In this document: one piece after another, positions 59,806-64,000 of the stretch | Layout of the letters: every line of letters starts with the position of its first letter | Position numbering within the stretch: the stretch's first letter is position 1 | Assembly (NCBI GenBank): GCA_018350325.1 | Contig: JAEVLN010000012.1 | Location: 2,067,991 to 2,131,990 of the forward strand | Reading direction: 5' to 3' | Length of the DNA: 64,000 nt | DNA from: Globodera rostochiensis | Lineage: Eukaryota; Nematoda; Chromadorea; Rhabditida; Heteroderidae | Made by a program: the position numbers and the translations under genes | The notes under the pieces: model-generated | Seen by the model: the letters and a program-made list of their open reading frames with translations, nothing else | Database searches by the model: none | What the model was told of the DNA's origin: nothing

Positions 59806-59837
59806 CCCCGGCCCTGAATCAATCTTTTGGGAAGGAA

Positions 59838-62044
59838 ATGGCACTTTTCAAAGGTTCCCAAATGCTGGCAATCGGCGCGGGCTTCTGCATGTTCATAATT
59901 CTTCTGGCGCTGTTCGCCGCGGTGCAGCACCGCAAGCGTCGCCGGAGCAGCGGCGCGGTGGGCTCTTTCCGCTCGCCGCTAATCCACAAGCGCTCCTACG
60001 GCGGCAGCAGCACGGGCGGCCGTCTAAGCCAGGCCATTCCGCCGCCGCCCGCCCCGCAGTACTTGCGCTGCTCCAACCAGTCGCTGCGCAAGTGCTCATC
60101 CCCCGGGGGCTCCGACTACTCGTTGTCCTCTTCCTATTCGTCCTCGGCCGCCTCAGCCCATTCCCTCTCGCCCATGTCGCCCTACGGGCATGCCTCTGGC
60201 GGCGGAGGGTACCAGCACAGTCCGTTCTCGGGTCTCAATTTCATCCCCTACGGCGCTTCCGAGGGCACAGAACGGCACATAAACACCACCACCATCACTA
60301 CCAGCAACAACAACAACAACAACAATAGCTGCCGCAAACGCCACAGCACAGAGGCAGCCATAATGGGCGTTACCGGGGTGCCCGACCTCGAGCTGGGCCC
60401 GGACGGCGCCAGGGGCAGCGTATCGCTCCAATTGGCCTACGATTCATCCAATTTGGCACTTCAGGTCGGCTAATTGTTTATGTTCATTTTTGGACTTGTC
60501 ATTCGCGCCCTAATGAGTTCATTAGCGGTTAGTTCGTTAGTTGAGCAAGTTCATTATTTAGCTTATGCATCGTTAAGCAATTTTATTGCTTTTGTTCATT
60601 AAATTTGACGTAACTTTTGGACGCATAAACAACACACCGAACTTGATGGACACGACGAATTTGACAGACTTTCAAACGCTTTTTGGCTCAGATCACCGTG
60701 TTGGCATGCAACGGACTGCCCAAATTTGTCGGCACTTCCACGCCTCTGAACCCGTACATAAAGTTGCGCCTTCTGCCCGAAGGCCAACATCGCGTGAAGA
60801 CGCGCATTTTGCGCGACACGCGCGAGCCAATTTTTGACGAAGCGTTCACAATGTACGGGCTGAGCGGCGAGACCATCCGCAACTGTCGCCTGCACTTGGC
60901 GGTATTCGCACGCAAATTGCACCCATCAGAACTCGCAATTTCTTTGCTTTCTTCTCTTAGGCACTCGCGTTCGATCGCTACAACGGCGACAACGTACTCG
61001 GAGAGGTGAGCACAGAGAAGCAGAAAGGAGACAGAGTCTCCAAACTTTTTGATCGCTTCATTATCTTGAGTGACTGATCGGACTGCGTCGTCGCAGTTCC
61101 GATCAGAATCAGAGACCATTACCCAAAAGTTGGTTAGGAAGCGGCCATTTATCTGTCCAGTCGCCGCTGAACGCATTCATTCATTCATTTCAATCAGCAA
61201 TTTGGCAATGTCTCCCCCCCCCCCACCCGTTTAGGCTGTGTACGATTTGGCCGAGTTTTGTGCCGATGGGTTTGAGCAGAAGTACGTGTCGCTGAAGTGG
61301 CAAGGACGCAATCCGTTTGAGGGCCAAAAGCGCGGGAAGGCGCTCGTCCGCATGGGCTTTGACCGAAAGAGCCGCGCGGTGAAGTTTTCGCTGTTGCAAA
61401 TGAGCGATTTGCCGCGAGACGCGTCACTCGGACTGCTCGGTGCGCAGCAATTAGTAGAAAGAACAAAGAGTTGGTCCCCAACCCCTCGGGGGGGGGGGGG
61501 GAGTCGGGGTTGGCCATGTCGGGGTTCAAGGACGTCCAAATGAAGAGCAACCATAATTTGTAAGTATAACATCAGACGCTTTTCAGACCCGTACGCAAAA
61601 GTTTACGCGCTGATCAACGGTCAGAAGCGCGTGGCCAAACAAAAGACGCGCGTGATGAGGCGAACACTGAGCCCGCTGTTCGGAGCCGAAGATTGGCTTG
61701 AGTTTGTACTGCCCGACAATGTCGGCCTGGACGCGGACGGCGTGCCACGTTCGTTGTCCTTCAACGTCGTGCTGTTCAACCATGACGGTGGGGGCAGGGG
61801 CATTGGTCCGATCAGAGCTCACTACTCTCTGTAGGCCATGGCACTTTTGGTCGGGCATTTTGTTCTGTCTGATCATTCATTTATTATTTTAGGGGTGAAG
61901 CGCAATGAGCCGATCGGACAGTTCACCGTGGACGCGGCGTCGGAGCTCTTCAACGGCACCTTCAAAGCTCACCAAGAACAGAACGGCCTCACAGCGGCGG
62001 AGGACAAAGAAAGGGCCGAATGGCACGTCATTTTGCCGTTCTGA
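59838..62044 (+). CDS. Synaptotagmin-like protein with two C2 domains
   Basis: The N-terminal membrane anchor is MLAIGAGFCMFIILLALFAA, followed by Arg/Lys. A long Ser/Pro/Asn-rich linker follows. C2A begins VSLQLAYDSSNLALQ / ITVLACNGLPKF, then PLNPYIKLRLLPEGQHRVKT, and AFDRYNGDNVLGE. C2B shows VKFSLLQMSDLPRD, DPYAKVYALINGQKRVAKQK, RTLSPLFGAEDWLEF, VVLFNHDG and the C-terminal AEWHVILPF (WHxL motif typical of synaptotagmins). Exons 59838-60464, 60692-60901, 60961-61005, from 61235, and later ones. The KHKVKTR-type C2A segment and the YGL stretch recall synaptotagmin 4/11. Some Ca2+-binding Asp positions are replaced in C2A, so Ca2+ binding may be weak. ATG 59838 is the first in frame. Confidence 0.85.
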
Positions 62045-62491
62045 AGCGGCCGCGAACAACGGAAACGTACGGACGGACCTCCGGGGGTTGGACGATGCGA
62101 TTTAAACACTCCCCAAACATTAACCAATTTATTCCCTTCCTTCCGGCGACGCTTTTCGCTTTTCTGATCGATCTGACGGCGGATGCAAATGGAAAAACAA
62201 AATTTGTAACTTTTTCATCCAAGCAAATTGCTGATCCCTCCCCCATTAAAGGCTTTACCTCCCCCAACGGACAATAAATTAAATATTTTGGCGTCACGCT
62301 CTCTTTTGACCTCTTTTTTTGATACTTTTTATTAGAACGTTTTATTTCCTTAAAGCCTATTATTGTGGAGTCGATCGAATCAAAATGTAGTGATTTTTCC
62401 CAAAAAAGGGGAAGAATGGCGCGCGAAAAAGGCAGTAAAACAAATGCAAAAAAAAAAGTTCAATCATTCCGTCGTCCGTCCAACCGACCGA

Positions 62492-64000
62492 TTAGCCCAT
62501 TTCAATTTTCATTTCGTTCGGCTGTTGTTGTTGCGGCTGCAGCACTCCGCCCACAATTTCGGCACGTATTGGCGTCGAACTCGTCCGCTGGGCCAGTCCG
62601 ACGTGCGTCCGCACGTGTTTAGTCAAATGGTCACTGCGCATGAAACGTTTGCCTTAAATGTGTGTGTGAACATTAAAGCACGGACCGATCGAGATTCCCG
62701 ATCAAAAATTTCGATGGTCCTCAAGTCCGGGGGCTCTAATTAAAATGAGGAATAAAAAGGGAGGGGGGGGGGGCAATTGTAATTTTTGGTGGGGGAAAAA
62801 ACCGACCGCAATGGTCGCAGCCGAACCGTTTCTCGCCGGTGTGTGTCCGTCGATGACGCTGCAGTTCGTCACTGCGCGTGAAACTCTTCGAACACGAAGG
62901 CCAATCTTCAAAAAAAGGGGGGGGGAAATAAGTTGATGAGTTTGTATAACAATTAGTCGTCATTTTGCATTTCTTGAAACTCGGGTTGGGCCACTCCGAC
63001 GTCGGGGTTGAGAATTTCGGGGTCGGGGGTGGGGGACTGTCGGGGTCGGAAAAATCCCCGAAAAATGGCCTAAATTTGTGGGGTTGGAGTGCCGGCTCAA
63101 AACAATCGTTCATCAAATAATGCCAATTCAGACCCACCGCAACAGAACGGTTTGTTGCCCTCGTGCCCGCGGAGGTGGGCGCGCAAATGCGACGTCTTGC
63201 CGTACGTTTTGCTGCAAATATGGCAAATGTGCTGCCGTTGGCGGTCCGTCCCGCTGAAATTTTAAAAAAAAAGGGAATTTAAACGGATGGACGGAATATT
63301 AAAACGTTCCGCGCGCACATTTTCGGAATTCCGCCCGTACAGTTGGGACAATTGCACGCGATTCGCTTCACGGCCCCTGAGGCGCCGCCCATTTTTTTTG
63401 TTGGCCCTCCCCCGCCAAAATGTTGCTGTTGCTGCTCGCCTCCGCTGTCGGGTGAGGTGGACGAATGGTGAAAGTGTTGGGACTGTGGCGGTTGATCCTT
63501 GTGCTGTTGATGAACAACCGATGTGCCCGCCTCGCCTTGATGTTGTGGCGGCGAAGTGCCGCCGCCGGTGTTCTGCTGTTGAACTTTGACCTCGGTGGCA
63601 GCCGAAGCACTTCCGCCGCACAGTTTTCGAGCAGTGGCCGCCGCAGACGACGGAGCTGCTGCTGCCGAGCCTCCGCCACTGTCGTTGGTGATGATCCACT
63701 TTTGGGGGTCGTTCGGGTCCTGCTGGAAGGAGAAGTTGCCTTAAAACCGGGAATAAATCACCCAAAAAAGTCCCACAGCCATGGCGATGAGAGCCCCGTG
63801 CAGCAATAATCAAACGATCGAAACCAAAAGGACGCCCTCCCCCCGGCAATTCGACACACACACCCAATTTGATCCTTTGCTGCGGTCTCGCCGGAGTCGG
63901 CGTGCTTTGCTGTTGTTGCAGCTTCAGAGACGACAACGTCGACGGCATCGTTTTGCCAGGCTCCGCCTTCATCAACAGATTCTGCTGCTGTTGCTGTTGC
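62492..64000 (-). CDS. Sp-family zinc-finger transcription factor, 5' end outside window
   Basis: Binds GC boxes. Visible from the window edge: a Gln-rich region ([13 protein letters not shown]), a segment with [10 protein letters not shown], the Buttonhead box ([12 protein letters not shown], CxCPxC), then three C2H2 fingers typical of Sp/[23 protein letters not shown], then [19 protein letters not shown] (C-x4-C, completed across an intron), then [17 protein letters not shown]. The TGEK linker between fingers 2 and 3 is intact. The Buttonhead box separates Sp from KLF factors. Finger 1 ends GHEGNKPF rather than the usual WHTGERPF, an altered linker. Stop at 62492-62494. The intron between finger-3 halves holds palindromic element copy C. 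Confidence 0.92.
62676..62737. repeat. Short palindromic dispersed element, copy C
   Basis: AAAGCACGGACCGATCGAGA at the left and ATGGTCCTCAAGTCCGGGGG then CTCT at the right match copy B closely. It lies in an intron of the Sp-family gene. Confidence 0.8.

Larger units (their letters stand above)
55666..59837. other. 4-kb region upstream of the synaptotagmin-like gene
   Basis: No gene recognised. Parts: AT-rich DNA to 56090; a segment with repeated TTTTGCCAAAAC units and an inverted partner GTTGGCAAAACGTACGG (56108-56320); poly-G/poly-C tracts near 56470, 56550, 56600, 56990 and 57040; a long GGGGAG tract at 58085-58585; then GC-rich DNA. A neuronal promoter or enhancers may lie here. Confidence 0.5.

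Overview
The window is nuclear DNA of a nematode. It carries compact, intron-rich, GC-leaning genes with many introns of 45-60 bp, numerous poly-G/poly-C runs, and orthologues of Caenorhabditis genes (dyf-1, hda-4, hum-1, hmg-5, mbd-2, sym-2, a TWK channel, an Sp factor). Non-canonical GC-AG introns and the overall style resemble published cyst-nematode (Globodera/Heterodera) genomes, but that placement is inference. No prokaryotic operon, phage, CRISPR array or virus is visible. I found no novel multi-gene system. The interest lies in regulatory DNA, splice-site evolution, intronic repeats and two or three unrecognised proteins.

Layout. 0.1-5.3 kb: MIX23 (minus) head-to-head with IFT70/dyf-1 (plus), sharing a 189-bp promoter that holds a perfect X-box. 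7.4-12.3 kb: class IIa histone deacetylase. 13.2-19.0 kb: long-tailed class I myosin (minus) with a tRNA-Arg on the opposite strand inside an intron. 20.2-21.6 kb: unrecognised single-pass membrane protein. 22.2-23.5 kb: TFAM-like HMG protein (minus), divergent from rpl-22 (23.9-24.5 kb). 24.7-26.0 kb: MBD2/3-like protein (minus). 26.6-27.8 kb: ANP32-like protein (minus), divergent from an hnRNP M-like protein (28.6-31.7 kb). 32.1-33.9 kb: PPTC7-like phosphatase (minus), divergent from RPF2 (34.4-35.6 kb). 35.8-36.6 kb: dynactin p27 (minus), divergent from an unrecognised charged protein (37.0-39.6 kb). 39.8-41.3 kb: CCCH-finger/RS-domain protein. 41.8-44.6 kb: two-pore potassium channel. 46.5-52.9 kb: ESRP/fusilli/SYM-2. 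53.5-55.7 kb: RRM plus RGG-rich protein (minus). 59.8-62.0 kb: synaptotagmin-like protein. 62.5 to past 64.0 kb: Sp-family zinc-finger factor (minus, 5' end outside).

The genes do not form a pathway. Themes are mitochondria (MIX23, TFAM, PPTC7), ciliary/dynein transport (IFT70, dynactin p27), chromatin (HDAC, MBD2/3, ANP32), RNA binding and ribosome biogenesis (hnRNP M, RPF2, eL22, CCCH/RS, ESRP, RRM-RGG) and neuronal function (TWK, synaptotagmin). Five divergent pairs suggest shared promoters.

Exon models were built by hand by matching conserved protein families. For IFT70, HDAC, RPF2, eL22, MIX23 and the CCCH/RS gene every exon was joined and the reading frame closes. For the others exact internal boundaries are less certain, and the ends given are those of the coding span.
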